Assembly (NCBI RefSeq): GCF_002355595.1
Contig: NZ_AP017422.1
Coordinates: 6,824,823-6,888,822 of the forward strand
Direction of reading: 5' to 3'
Origin: Filimonas lacunae
GTDB taxonomy: Bacteria > Bacteroidota > Bacteroidia > Chitinophagales > Chitinophagaceae
DNA length: 64,000 nt
Positions 9,149 through 18,006 of this stretch are shown here, piece by piece (position 1 is the first letter of the stretch; each line of letters opens with the position of its first letter). The position numbers and the translations under genes are program-made. The notes beneath the pieces are model-generated. The model was not told where the DNA came from and ran no database searches. It was given only the letters and a program-made list of their open reading frames with translations.

Positions 9149-9364
9149 TTGAAGACTTCCAACTGTCAGCAAAAGGTTGTTTCCTCCTTCGCCACAATCT
9201 CAGATTTTAGTCAGCCTATTGCCGGGGCATTTTACAAGATTTCAAATTTTGCTCAGCAGGTTTCTTATGAGCAGGCGGAGGTTTTAAAATTATATCAGGA
9301 GGTTGCCCGATGCAGCCACAAGGTTTCAAATTTTGAGCAAGAAGCTTGTAATTTTCGTCAATAA
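9149..9364 (+). repeat. 42-bp imperfect tandem repeat, possibly a small repeat-protein ORF
   Basis: A 71-codon open frame with a TTG start can be written as 14-residue units ending in [IV]SNFxQ or a variant: ISDFSQ, ISNFAQ, LKLYQ, VSNFEQ, then a short ACNFRQ. At the DNA level the AAGRTTTCAAATTTTG copies at about 9236 and 9319 are the best conserved. Spacing in multiples of three suggests coding selection or descent from a repeat protein. The TTG start, lack of an SD and isolated position argue against a functional gene. I describe it as a repeat with a possible small product. Confidence 0.3.
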
Positions 9365-9615
9365 GTTGGTAAACGCCGTCATAAAGCTTAACAGTGAAGT
9401 CCATCAACTTGCAGACGTTAGGACCAATTGTTAACCCAATCAGCCAGAACTTGTACACGCCCTTAGCCAACAGGTGCAGCAGCATAAAGAACACTAGATT
9501 TTAAAATAACAGCTTGTTCACCACAGGCTCCTGCTTCTTCATCAGATGCTTCAACATTCGGGGTTAAAACCAAAACTTGTGGAGTAATTCGCCAAGAAGA
9601 AAAAAGCATGAAAAT

Positions 9616-9645
9616 AAAAAAGGCCTGCAATTGCAGACCTTTTTT
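9616..9645 (-). terminator. tRNA-type terminator hairpin beside a tRNA remnant
   Basis: AAAAAAGG and CCTTTTTT flank CTGCAATTGCAG, forming a hairpin with A/T tracts (9616-9623 and 9638-9645). It has the same design and position as the hairpins directly 3' of the intact tRNA-Asn genes. Confidence 0.6.
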
Positions 9646-9647
9646 CG

Positions 9648-9675
9648 CTCCCGAAAACGGACAACTATTGAATAA
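9648..9675 (-). pseudogene. Remnant of a tRNA-Asn 3' end
   Basis: The bases CTCCCGAAAACGGAC following the hairpin match the plus-strand sequence of the acceptor and T-arm end of the tRNA-Asn at 11004 (CTCCCGAAACAGGAC), with one inserted base and substitutions. Similarity fades after about 25 bases. With the hairpin in front, this looks like a fourth, almost erased unit of the tRNA-Asn array. The match is short, so confidence is modest. Confidence 0.4.
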
Positions 9676-9731
9676 ACTAGTATATGATTTCATTGCTTTC
9701 TGCGAGTTGCCGGATTGACATCCTGTTTGTG

Positions 9732-9798
9732 TAAAGCTATCATTTAGCTTTATCCACTCCACAGATAGAACCATTTACAAGTGAATTAACTTTATCCA
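9732..9798 (+). promoter_or_regulatory. Inverted and direct repeats upstream of the RhuM-Fic gene
   Basis: A perfect 8-bp inverted repeat TAAAGCTA/TAGCTTTA (9732-9739 and 9745-9752) overlaps one copy of CTTTATCCA (9748-9756), which recurs at 9790-9798 just before the start codon at 9811. The arrangement suits an operator, perhaps for autoregulation by the RhuM domain. That role is inference. Confidence 0.35.
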
Positions 9799-9810
9799 TT
9801 ATTAATAATC

Positions 9811-10794
9811 ATGGAAAACGGAAGCATCCTTATATATCAATCTTCTGATGGACAGACTGCCATTGATGTGACATTGGAAAACGACACCCTTTGGTTGACC
9901 CAAAAGCAAATTGCCGAGCTTTTCGGAACCCAAAGGCCAGCTATTACCAAACATTTAAATAACCTATTTAAAACCAATGAAATAGAAGAAAATTCAGTGC
10001 GTTCCATTTTGGAACATACTGCAACAGATGGCAAAAAGTACGAAACAAAATACTATAATTTAGATGCTGTTCTATCCGTTGGATACCGTGTAAATTCAAA
10101 AAATGCGACTCGGTTTCGTATATGGACCAACAAAGTCTTGAAAGAATATCTGGTCAAAGGCTATTCTCTAAACGAAAAACGTTTACAAGAAACCGCCCAG
10201 CAATTTAATGCCTTGCAGCAGACAGTTAGGCTCTTGAGTAACGTACTTGAGCCAAACGCATTAAGCTCAGACGAAGCCAGTGGATTAATTAAGGTATTAA
10301 CCGATTACACCTATGCACTGGATGTTCTGGATAAATACGATCATCGCAGCTTAACTGTAGAAGCAACCCATAAGCAATCCTCTTTTATTGCAACCTACGA
10401 TGAAGCAATGAAAGCTATACACAGTTTAAAAGACAAATTCGGCGGTAGCAGTTTGTTTGGCAATGAAAAGGACGAATCATTTAAAAGTTCCATTGCTACA
10501 ATCTATCAATCGTTTGCAGGAGTCGACCTTTACCCCAGTATAGAGGAAAAGGCCGCTCATCTTTTGTATTTCGTAGTAAAGAATCATTCTTTTTCTGATG
10601 GCAACAAACGCATCGCCGCCTTTCTTTTCGTATGGTTTCTTGAAAAGAACGGCTTATTATACCGTAATGATGGAACGAAACGCATTGCGGATAATGCGCT
10701 TGTTGCCCTTACACTTATGATTGCTGAAAGTAAGCCGGATGAAAAAGACATCATGGCGCAGGTGGTGGTAAATCTTATCAACGGTTATAACTGA
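9811..10794 (+). CDS. RhuM-family protein with C-terminal Fic/Doc domain, 327 aa
   Basis: Residues ~1-145 match the RhuM (virulence protein) type: an HTH-like stretch (WLTQKQIAELFGTQRPAI) and the YYNLDAVLSVGYRVNS motif typical of these KilA-like DNA-associated proteins. Residues ~190-325 are a Fic/Doc (Fido) domain with HSFSDGNKR at 259-267. The Lys in place of the second Gly of HPFxDGNGR is the form found in Doc, where it is linked to phosphotransfer rather than AMP transfer. No antitoxin-like small gene lies beside it. The gene is inserted among tRNA-Asn copies, which suggests mobility. Toxin, phage-defence or regulatory roles are all possible. Confidence 0.85.
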   Translation: MENGSILIYQSSDGQTAIDVTLENDTLWLTQKQIAELFGTQRPAITKHLNNLFKTNEIEENSVRSILEHTATDGKKYETKYYNLDAVLSVGYRVNSKNATRFRIWTNKVLKEYLVKGYSLNEKRLQETAQQFNALQQTVRLLSNVLEPNALSSDEASGLIKVLTDYTYALDVLDKYDHRSLTVEATHKQSSFIATYDEAMKAIHSLKDKFGGSSLFGNEKDESFKSSIATIYQSFAGVDLYPSIEEKAAHLLYFVVKNHSFSDGNKRIAAFLFVWFLEKNGLLYRNDGTKRIADNALVALTLMIAESKPDEKDIMAQVVVNLINGYN

Positions 10795-10797
10795 TAG

Positions 10798-10839
10798 AAA
10801 AAAGAAAAGGTTTCAATTACTTGAAACCTTTTCTTTTTT
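10798..10839. terminator. Bidirectional terminator between RhuM-Fic and tRNA-Asn
   Basis: A perfect 19-bp stem (10798-10816 with 10821-10839, TTAC loop) has A/T tracts on both sides. It can end the RhuM-Fic transcript on the plus strand and the tRNA-Asn transcript on the minus strand. Confidence 0.9.
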
Positions 10840-10841
10840 AG

Positions 10842-10915
10842 CTCCCAAAACAGGACTTGAACCTGTGACCCTCTGATTAACAGTCAGATGCTCTAACCAA
10901 CTGAGCTATTTGGGA
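10842..10915 (-). tRNA. tRNA-Asn (anticodon GTT)
   Basis: On the minus strand the 74 bases fold perfectly: acceptor TCCCAAA/TTTGGGA, D arm with AGTTGGTTAGA, anticodon stem TCTGA/TCAGA around CTGTTAA (anticodon GTT), and T arm ACAGG-TTCAAGT-CCTGT. The CCA end is not encoded. A strong terminator follows immediately. Confidence 0.97.
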
Positions 10916-10969
10916 ATCTATGTTTACAAACAAAAGCACTTTATTTAAACCAGCCCTTAAGCAAGGAAT

Positions 10970-11002
10970 AAAAAAGGAAACCAGGTTATGATTTCCTTTT
11001 TT
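10970..11002 (-). terminator. Terminator of the second tRNA-Asn
   Basis: AAAAAAGGAAA (10970-10980) pairs with TTTCCTTTTTT (10992-11002), one base after the 3' end of the tRNA at 11004. It is an A/T-tract hairpin like those behind the other copies, though its stem sequence is different. Confidence 0.8.
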
Positions 11003-11003
11003 G

Positions 11004-11077
11004 CTCCCGAAACAGGACTTGAACCTGTGACCCTCTGATTAACAGTCAGATGCTCTAACCAACTGAGCTATTCGGGA
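11004..11077 (-). tRNA. tRNA-Asn (anticodon GTT), second copy
   Basis: Nearly identical to the copy at 10842. The acceptor stem here is TCCCGAA/TTCGGGA, with the compensatory change keeping full pairing, and the anticodon loop is CTGTTAA (GTT). Together with 10842 it forms a tandem pair; both appear intact. Confidence 0.97.
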
Positions 11078-11198
11078 ATGCTTTGTTGTTTGTGGAGTGC
11101 AAAAATAGAAGAATTTTCAACATTCCCAAACCCTGTGCTACTTTTTTTAAAAAATATTTTCCATGCGCTACCGGCTGATACTAACCCTGTTATAAAAC

Positions 11199-11227
11199 GA
11201 AAGGGCCGGTGTAAAACCGGCCCTTTC
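11199..11227 (-). terminator. Terminator of the xyl operon
   Basis: A perfect 12-bp GC-rich stem (11199-11210 with 11216-11227) lies 27 bp after the stop of the last xyl gene. On the minus strand it is followed by CGTTTTATAA. Confidence 0.8.
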
Positions 11228-11254
11228 TATTCAAGTGTATTATTGAGTTCACTA

Positions 11255-12943
11255 CTACCAGAAACGGGTGTATAAAGCCACCAGAATACCGCAGATGATT
11301 AATGCACCCACTGCAAAGCCTGGGTTCATCTTAAACATTTTGGTATCTACTTCCATAGCGCCCTGTGGTTTAATACCACGGCTGTTCTGGAACAGGCTGA
11401 TAGCCACCATGCCAATCATACAGGCGATAAATACAAAACCCATACGATCCAGGAACGGAATTTCGTATAAGTAAGTAACACCATCACTTTGTAACATTTT
11501 GGAAGAGAAGCCTGTGGAAGACAGGAAGCTGAGGTCCATAAATTTCGGTAACACTTTCAGAATAACCGACATTACAAAACCACCTACTGTAGCAAACAAG
11601 GCCGCTGCTGAGGTTGCTCTTTTCCAGAAGAAGCCCAGGATAAACATAGCGAAGATACCTGGTGATACAAAGCCGGTATATTCCTGAATGAATTCAAAAC
11701 CACCTTTTTTGTCAATGCCCAAGAATGGCGCAATTACCACACCTAAAATCATGGCAATCACCACTACTAAACGACCGGTGTTTACCAGGTTCTTTTCGTC
11801 GGCATCAGGTCTAATTCTCTTCTTATAAATATCCAGTGTAAAGATGGTAGAGATACTGTTGGCTTTACCTGCCAGTGAAGCTACCACCGCCGCTGTTAAG
11901 GCAGCGAAGGCCAAACCTTTCATACCACTTGGCAGCATGTTTAATAACACAGGATAAGCGTTATCGGGGTTTACTTCATTGCCTTGTAACATCTCTGCCT
12001 GGAACATACCTCTCTGGTGTAACACGTAAGCGGCAATACCAGGTAATACCACTATCACAGGCATCAGCAGTTTTAAGAACGCAGAGAACAGGATACCGCC
12101 TCTGGCTGTTTTTAAATCAGCGCCCAACGCTCTTTGAACAATATATTGGTTACAACCCCAGTAGTTCAGGTTCACAATCCATAAGCCACCCAGTAACACT
12201 GTTAAACCTGGTAAGCTTGGATAGTTAGGATTGTCGCGCTTTAAAATCATGTGAAAGTGGTCGTTGGCTGTTTCGCTCATCAGTTTTAAACCTGCGATAG
12301 GACCAGACTGACCAAAGTTTTTAGCTACCAGGTCTAATGCCAGGTAAGTGGTAACCAAACCACCCAGGATCAGGAAGAACACCTGTATTACGTCTGTATA
12401 ACCGATTACCTTCATACCGCCCAGGGTAATGAAGATGGCAAATATGGCCAGGCCATACATACACACCGTAAGGTTAATGCCAGAGATAGTGCTTACCGCC
12501 AAAGCTCCTAAATACAGGATAGAGGTAAGGTTTACTATCACGTATAACAACAGCCAGAACACCGCCATAACGGTAGCTACCTGGTTGTTATACCGCTGAC
12601 TCAGGAACTGCGGCATGGTGTAAATCTTATTTTTCAGGTACACCGGAATGAAAAAGATTGCCACAATCATTAAGGTTAATGCAGCCATCCATTCATAAGC
12701 CGAAATGGCCAACCCAATTTTAAACCCATTACCACTCATGCCTATAAACTGCTCCGCAGAAATGTTGGAAGCAATTAACGAGGCACCAATAGCCCACCAG
12801 GTGAGGGAGCCTTCTGCCAGAAAATAATCTTTTGAACTTGCTTCTGCAGTTCTTTTCTTACGGTAAATCCATAACCCGTATAGTGCTACTATTAAAAAGT
12901 AGAACAGGAATACAAGGTAATCGCTAGAGGTGAGAGACTTCAT
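11255..12943 (-). CDS. Sodium:solute symporter (SSS family), probable xylose transporter, 562 aa
   Basis: A polytopic membrane protein with about 14 helices. The N-terminal segment SSKDYFLAEGSLTWWAIGAS followed by SNISAEQFIGMSG is typical of sodium/sugar symporters of the SGLT-like branch. It is the last gene of a three-gene operon after xylB and xylA (33-bp gap to xylA). This makes sodium-driven uptake of D-xylose, or of a xylose-containing product, the best reading. Members of the family also carry other sugars and vitamins, so substrate assignment rests on context. The operon ends at the hairpin at 11199. Confidence 0.88.
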   Translation of the reverse strand: MKSLTSSDYLVFLFYFLIVALYGLWIYRKKRTAEASSKDYFLAEGSLTWWAIGASLIASNISAEQFIGMSGNGFKIGLAISAYEWMAALTLMIVAIFFIPVYLKNKIYTMPQFLSQRYNNQVATVMAVFWLLLYVIVNLTSILYLGALAVSTISGINLTVCMYGLAIFAIFITLGGMKVIGYTDVIQVFFLILGGLVTTYLALDLVAKNFGQSGPIAGLKLMSETANDHFHMILKRDNPNYPSLPGLTVLLGGLWIVNLNYWGCNQYIVQRALGADLKTARGGILFSAFLKLLMPVIVVLPGIAAYVLHQRGMFQAEMLQGNEVNPDNAYPVLLNMLPSGMKGLAFAALTAAVVASLAGKANSISTIFTLDIYKKRIRPDADEKNLVNTGRLVVVIAMILGVVIAPFLGIDKKGGFEFIQEYTGFVSPGIFAMFILGFFWKRATSAAALFATVGGFVMSVILKVLPKFMDLSFLSSTGFSSKMLQSDGVTYLYEIPFLDRMGFVFIACMIGMVAISLFQNSRGIKPQGAMEVDTKMFKMNPGFAVGALIICGILVALYTRFW

Positions 12944-12976
12944 GATCCTGATTTTGTTTTAAGGTTTATTGTAAAG

Positions 12977-14305
12977 CTAAATGTACCAGTTGATCAGGTT
13001 TTCCAGATACTCCTGTCTTCCGCTTTTCAGTACGGGTTCTCCGTTTTCCACAGCGAAAGCACGTAAGTCTTCCAGGGTAAGCTTGCCTTCTTCAAACGCT
13101 TTTCCTTTACCGTTGTCGAAAGAAGCATACCTGTCTGTCCTGATTTTTTTGTACTCAGAGTGCTGCAAAATGTTATCTGCAACTACCAAAGCACGTGCAA
13201 ATGTATCCATGCCACCAATATGAGCATAAAATAAATCGGCATTATCTGTAGAATTTCTACGGATTTTGGCGTCGAAATTAATGCCGCCGCCTTTAAATCC
13301 GCCACCTTCCAGGATAATTAACATAGACTCTACCAGCTCATTAATGTTATTAGGAAACTGATCAGTGTCCCATCCATTCTGATAATCGCCCCTGTTGGCA
13401 TCCATAGAACCCAGTAATCCGGCATCAACCGCCACCTGTAATTCGTGCTGGAAAGTATGCCCTGCCAGTGTTGCGTGGTTTACCTCCAGGTTCAGTTTAA
13501 AATCGTTCAGTAAATCGTACTGACGCAGGAAGCTGATCACTGTAGCAGCATCATAGTCATATTGATGCTTACTTGGCTCACAAGGCTTAGGCTCTATAAA
13601 GAAAGTACCTTTGAAACCTTGCTTGCGTGCATAGTCTTTAGCAGCATGTAAAAAACGCGCCAGGTGCTCCTGCTCACGCTTCATATCTGTATTCAACAAG
13701 GTCATGTAACCTTCACGACCGCCCCAGAACACATAGTTTTCACCACCCAGTGCAATGGTAGCATCTAAAGCAGCTTTCACCTGTGCGCCTCCATGTGACA
13801 GCACATGAAAATCGGGGTTAGTGGCAGCGCCGTTCATATAGCGTCTGTTGCTGAATAAGTTGGCAGTGCCCCATAACAACTTCACACCACTGGAAGCCTG
13901 CTTTTGTTTGGCATAATCCACTAAAGCCTGCAATCTTCTTTCATTCTCCACTACGTCGCTGGTATAGTCTACCACATCCACATCGTGAAAGCAATAGTAA
14001 GGCAGGTTCATTTTGGTTAAGAATTCGAAAGCCGCATCCATTTTATCTTTTGCTCTTTCTACTGCATCCTGCTTTTTATCCCATTCGAACAAATGAGTGG
14101 CTTCGCCAAAAGGATCAGCGCCGTTGCCACAGAACGAGTGCCAGTAAGCGCCTGCAAAACGCAGATGCTCTTTCATGGTTTTGCCTGCTACCACACGGTT
14201 TTCGTCGTACCAACGAAAAGCTAATGGGTTTTTGCTTTCAGGACCTTCATATTTGATCTGATCTATTCCTTTGAAAAATTCTTTTTCGCCTATAATTACT
14301 GACAT
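12977..14305 (-). CDS. xylA: Xylose isomerase
   Basis: Converts D-xylose to D-xylulose in the cytoplasm using two divalent metal ions. The 442-residue length matches class II xylose isomerases. Family blocks are all present: [14 protein letters not shown] near residue 50, the catalytic His in [32 protein letters not shown] with a metal-binding Glu, [26 protein letters not shown], and WDTDQFPNN with metal-binding Asp residues. It starts 10 bp after the stop codon of xylB, so the two are surely co-transcribed, with the transporter following. Confidence 0.98.
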   Translation of the reverse strand: MSVIIGEKEFFKGIDQIKYEGPESKNPLAFRWYDENRVVAGKTMKEHLRFAGAYWHSFCGNGADPFGEATHLFEWDKKQDAVERAKDKMDAAFEFLTKMNLPYYCFHDVDVVDYTSDVVENERRLQALVDYAKQKQASSGVKLLWGTANLFSNRRYMNGAATNPDFHVLSHGGAQVKAALDATIALGGENYVFWGGREGYMTLLNTDMKREQEHLARFLHAAKDYARKQGFKGTFFIEPKPCEPSKHQYDYDAATVISFLRQYDLLNDFKLNLEVNHATLAGHTFQHELQVAVDAGLLGSMDANRGDYQNGWDTDQFPNNINELVESMLIILEGGGFKGGGINFDAKIRRNSTDNADLFYAHIGGMDTFARALVVADNILQHSEYKKIRTDRYASFDNGKGKAFEEGKLTLEDLRAFAVENGEPVLKSGRQEYLENLINWYI

Positions 14306-14315
14306 GCTGTGCTAT

Positions 14316-15812
14316 TTAAAATGAGTTGTTGGATAATTGTTGTAACAAATAGTGTTTCCACTGTTGATACCACCCGTCGTATTCGGTGGCTTTGGTAGGT
14401 GTAACCAGTTGCAAAGGTTTCAGTTGCGCAAAGGCCTCCTGCTCAGAAGCAAAGATGCCTGCGCCAATGCCCGCGCCTAATGCAGCGCCAATGCTGCCAT
14501 CGCAATTGTACAGCTCTACCGGGGTGTTGGTGGCATTTACAAACGCCTGGGTAAATACATCACTTAAAAACATATTGGCTTTACCTGCCCGGATAATAGA
14601 TGGACGCATGCCGTTTTCACGCATAATATCCAGTCCATAGCGAAAGGCAAAAGCAATGCCCTCTTGTCCGGCCCGGTACAAGTGCGCTTCGGTATGTTTG
14701 TTCAGATCTATACCCTGGATATGCGCACCGGTAAGCTTGTTGTTAAGCATGCGCTCGGCGCCATTACCAAACGGCAGCACAAACAAACCATCACTACCGG
14801 CGGGAATAGCGGCTGCCGCATCATTCAACGCCGCATAACTTTTACTGCTGCCTGTAATGTTCTTAGTCCATTTGTTTAAAATGCCGGTACCGTTGATACA
14901 TAATAACACACCCACCCTTTTGGCATCAGGTGCATAGTTCACGTGTGCAAAACTGTTTACCCGCGATTGCGGATCGTAGGTAAGTGCATCACTTACACCA
15001 TAAATAACACCGGAAGTGCCTGCTGTAGCTGCCACCTCGCCGGGTTGCAGCACATTTAAGGAGAGTGCATTATTAGGTTGGTCGCCTGCTTTATAAGCTA
15101 CCGGAATGCCCGGCTTTAACCCTAAGGCCGAAGCAACCGCGTTGGTTACCGTGCCGTGCGTTGAAAATACCGGCCGTATTTCAGGTATTACCGATGTGTC
15201 AAAGCCATAGTAGTTAAGCACATCTGCCGAAAGCGTATCAGTAGAAAAGTCCCAGAACACCCCTTCGGACAGTGCAGAAATACTGGTGGTGACAGTACCG
15301 GTAAGCTGCATGGCGATATAATCGCCGGGCAACATTATTTTATCTACCTGTTCGTAGATAGCCGGTTCGTTGGCTTTTACCCAGGCCAGTTTAGAAGCAG
15401 TAAAATTGCCGGGCGAGTTTAATAAGCGTTTCAAACACACTTCTTCCCCAATGGCTTCAAAGGCTTTATTGCCTATTTCCACCGCGCGGCTGTCGCACCA
15501 GATAATACTGTTGCGCAATGCCTGTTGCTGCTTGTTTACTGCTACCAGACCATGCATCTGATAAGCAATGCCAATAGCAGCAATGTCATGCGGATGGTAA
15601 GCGCCGGAAGCATTGGCTTTGGAAATGGCTTGTTGTGCATATTGCCACCAGCTATCGGGCGATTGCTCGGCCCAGCCTGTAAAAGGTGATATAATCTCAG
15701 CTTCGGTTTCGGGGAATTGCGCAGACGCAAGGCATTGCTGCGTTGTGGCATCTACAATCGAAACTTTAATAGATGAAGTACCTACATCTATACCTAATAA
15801 TAACATTGGCAT
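14316..15812 (-). CDS. xylB: Xylulokinase (FGGY family)
   Basis: Phosphorylates D-xylulose to xylulose 5-phosphate for the pentose phosphate pathway. The N-terminal phosphate loop LLGIDVGTSSIKVSIVD and the central GDQPNNALSLNVLQPGEVAA/TAGTSG region mark a FGGY sugar kinase. The 498-residue length is standard. ATG codons at 15812 and 15806 (MPM) are both possible starts. It is the first gene of xylB-xylA-symporter and is divergent from the LacI-type regulator at 16159, which may control it. Confidence 0.96.
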   Translation of the reverse strand: MPMLLLGIDVGTSSIKVSIVDATTQQCLASAQFPETEAEIISPFTGWAEQSPDSWWQYAQQAISKANASGAYHPHDIAAIGIAYQMHGLVAVNKQQQALRNSIIWCDSRAVEIGNKAFEAIGEEVCLKRLLNSPGNFTASKLAWVKANEPAIYEQVDKIMLPGDYIAMQLTGTVTTSISALSEGVFWDFSTDTLSADVLNYYGFDTSVIPEIRPVFSTHGTVTNAVASALGLKPGIPVAYKAGDQPNNALSLNVLQPGEVAATAGTSGVIYGVSDALTYDPQSRVNSFAHVNYAPDAKRVGVLLCINGTGILNKWTKNITGSSKSYAALNDAAAAIPAGSDGLFVLPFGNGAERMLNNKLTGAHIQGIDLNKHTEAHLYRAGQEGIAFAFRYGLDIMRENGMRPSIIRAGKANMFLSDVFTQAFVNATNTPVELYNCDGSIGAALGAGIGAGIFASEQEAFAQLKPLQLVTPTKATEYDGWYQQWKHYLLQQLSNNSF

Positions 15813-16071
15813 GCACTTGATTTTGACCCGGCAGGTCTTAAAAACTATTCAATATATTAAAAACAATTCTAAAACAGCCGGATTTTACATTTTTTAAAAT
15901 TGAATAAGTGTTGTATACACACCTGTTGATACGGTTACCTGCAAAAGGGGGGCGGGGGATTTGCCAGAAAGCTTTCCATGCTCATAACTGGTTTAAAATG
16001 TGAAAAAATGGCATAAGCAATTACCTTGTTCAAAATCAGGATAAGCAAGATCGCCCCTTTTTTTGATTAAC

Positions 16072-16083
16072 GCAACCGATTGC
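16072..16083. promoter_or_regulatory. Candidate LacI-family operator
   Basis: GCAACCGATTGC is a near-perfect palindrome (one mismatched position pair) of the LacI/GalR type, about 75 bp upstream of the lacI-type gene start and 260 bp from xylB. A second copy of the core ACCGATTG is at 16133-16140, close to the regulator's start codon. The 346-bp gap between the divergent genes otherwise shows only AT-rich promoter-like sequence. Confidence 0.5.
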
Positions 16084-16158
16084 ACTAGTTTTTTCATAAT
16101 AATTGTAAATTAGCCTGCATTTTAGGTATGTTACCGATTGTGTAAGAAGAAGGAAAGT

Positions 16159-17199
16159 ATGCAGCCATCTAAAGAAATTACGATTTACGATCTTGCCAAA
16201 GCCCTCGACATTTCGCCGGCCACGGTTAGCCGGGGCTTGAAAGACCACCCCGCTATCAGCCATGCCACTAAAAAACGCATACAGGATGCCGCACGCGAAA
16301 TGGGCTATCGCTCTAACAATTTCGCCAGCAACCTGCGCAGGCAAAAAACCAATACGATAGGCGTGATGGTACACGAGCTGAACAGCTCGTTTATAACTTC
16401 GGTGCTTTCGGGCATTGAAAAAATAACCACCGCCGCCGAGTATGACATTATTATAGCACACTCCTCGGAAGATTATAAAAAAGAGGTGGCCAACGCCTCT
16501 AACCTTTTTCATAAACGGGTAGATGGGTTAATCACTTCCCTCGCCTACAACACAGAAAAACTAGATCACTTTCAGCCTTTTATTCAAAAAGGCATTCCTT
16601 TAATCTTCTTCGACCGTGTAGAACCACAGTACCCCGGTACCAAAATAGTGATAGACAACTTTAAGGCAGCGCATGAAATAACCAGCCACCTTATTCAGCA
16701 GGGCTGCAAACGAATTGTACATATTGCCGGTAGCCTGAAACGGAACGTATACTCCGACCGTTTGAAGGGATATTTTAAAGCGCTTACCGATCATAAGATC
16801 AAGCCAGACGAAACACTGGTGATTGAAAATGACTTAAGCGAAGCCGCCAGCGTAGAAGCGGCGCAAAAGATATTAGCGATGAATCCCCTGCCCGACGCTG
16901 TTTTTGTAAGCAACGATTTTGCGGCAGTGGTGTGCATGCAAACGCTCAAAGAAAAAGGGATTCGCATTCCACAGGATATGGCTTTTGCCGGATTTAACAA
17001 CGATGCTATTGGCAGGTATGCCGAGCCAAGGTTAACTACCATCAACTACCCCGGTGTTAAAATGGGCGAGATAGTAGCATCGCATATGATCAGCCATTTA
17101 AATGGCCAAACGAACATTATGCAAACCAGTACCGTGATTATTAAATCGGAACTGATAGCGCGCGAATCGTCACTTAAAAAAGGGGCTTCTAAAAAATAA
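16159..17199 (+). CDS. LacI-family transcriptional regulator, 346 aa
   Basis: I choose ATG 16159, preceded by AAGGAAAG, over an in-frame TTG 21 bases upstream. Residues ~7-60 are the LacI helix-turn-helix and hinge (IYDLAKALDISPATVSRGL, AREMGYRSNNFASNLRR). The rest is a periplasmic-binding-protein-like sugar-sensing domain starting at NTIGVMVHEL. It leads a probable operon with an SDR oxidoreductase (19-bp gap) and uxuA, and it is divergent from xylB. It therefore probably controls uronate and perhaps xylose genes, releasing DNA when a sugar or sugar acid binds. The effector is not predictable from the sequence. Confidence 0.93.
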   Translation: MQPSKEITIYDLAKALDISPATVSRGLKDHPAISHATKKRIQDAAREMGYRSNNFASNLRRQKTNTIGVMVHELNSSFITSVLSGIEKITTAAEYDIIIAHSSEDYKKEVANASNLFHKRVDGLITSLAYNTEKLDHFQPFIQKGIPLIFFDRVEPQYPGTKIVIDNFKAAHEITSHLIQQGCKRIVHIAGSLKRNVYSDRLKGYFKALTDHKIKPDETLVIENDLSEAASVEAAQKILAMNPLPDAVFVSNDFAAVVCMQTLKEKGIRIPQDMAFAGFNNDAIGRYAEPRLTTINYPGVKMGEIVASHMISHLNGQTNIMQTSTVIIKSELIARESSLKKGASKK

Positions 17200-17218
17200 A
17201 AGATCATACATATTCAAC

Positions 17219-17971
17219 ATGGAAAGAACAACCCATAAAGAACTGGCTATTGTAACCGGCGGCGCATCAGGTATTGGACTGGCCATTGCCCAGCGTTTTG
17301 TAGAAGCAGGTATTTTTACCATTGTAGTGGGACGTGACCAGCAGAAACTGCAAAACGCAAAAACTACCTTAGGTGATTTATGTGCCACTATCTCGGCCGA
17401 CCTTTCTGAACTGAGCAGCATTCCTGCTTTAATTGAACAAATAGAAAAAGACTTTGGCGCTATCGACATACTGGTAAACAACGCCGGTATTAATATGAAG
17501 AAGGAATTCCAGGATGTAACGGATGAAGATTTTCAAAAGATCATTCTCACCAACCTGCAATCGGTGTTCTCCGTTTCGCGCGAAGTGGTAAAACATATGT
17601 TACCCCGCGGTAAAGGCAGCATCATCAACATCAGCAGCATGGCAGCACGTTACGGCATCCCTAAAGTGATAGCCTATACCGCATCCAAATCGGCCATTGA
17701 AGGCATGACCCAGGCTATGGCGGTGGAACTGTCACCCAAAGGCATTCGCGTAAACTGCATTGCACCGGGCTTTATTGGTACAGATATGTCGGCCAAGGCG
17801 CTCGACTCTGACCCCGAAAGAAAACACAAGGCAATGTCGCGCACCCCTATGGGCAAGCTGGGTATTCCTATGGACGTAGGCAATGCCGCGTTGTTTTTGG
17901 CAGGCAGTGAAGCTGCTTATATTACCGGTGTTTCACTGGCAGTAGATGGTGGCAACTCCATCGGATTTTAA
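17219..17971 (+). CDS. SDR oxidoreductase, probable D-fructuronate reductase of the uxu operon
   Basis: A classical short-chain dehydrogenase of 250 residues: TGGASGIG nucleotide-binding motif at ~14-21, NNAG near 90, catalytic Ser in NISSMAARYG and the YTASK motif with Tyr and Lys, and the C-terminal SLAVDGGNSIGF. Family members of this type reduce keto sugars or keto acids with NAD(P)H. Because the next gene encodes mannonate dehydratase, the most economical function is reduction of D-fructuronate to D-mannonate, replacing the unrelated UxuB of enterobacteria. Gluconate 5-dehydrogenase-like activity is an alternative. Substrate is inference from context. Confidence 0.85.
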   Translation: MERTTHKELAIVTGGASGIGLAIAQRFVEAGIFTIVVGRDQQKLQNAKTTLGDLCATISADLSELSSIPALIEQIEKDFGAIDILVNNAGINMKKEFQDVTDEDFQKIILTNLQSVFSVSREVVKHMLPRGKGSIINISSMAARYGIPKVIAYTASKSAIEGMTQAMAVELSPKGIRVNCIAPGFIGTDMSAKALDSDPERKHKAMSRTPMGKLGIPMDVGNAALFLAGSEAAYITGVSLAVDGGNSIGF

Positions 17972-18006
17972 TGCTTATTTTAGTGACCCCTAAATACATC
18001 TGAATT

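Noticed and set aside
9216-9774. Two open frames on the minus strand next to the RhuM-Fic gene
   Set aside because: They overlap the 42-bp repeat, the tRNA remnant and the hairpin at 9616, with atypical composition.
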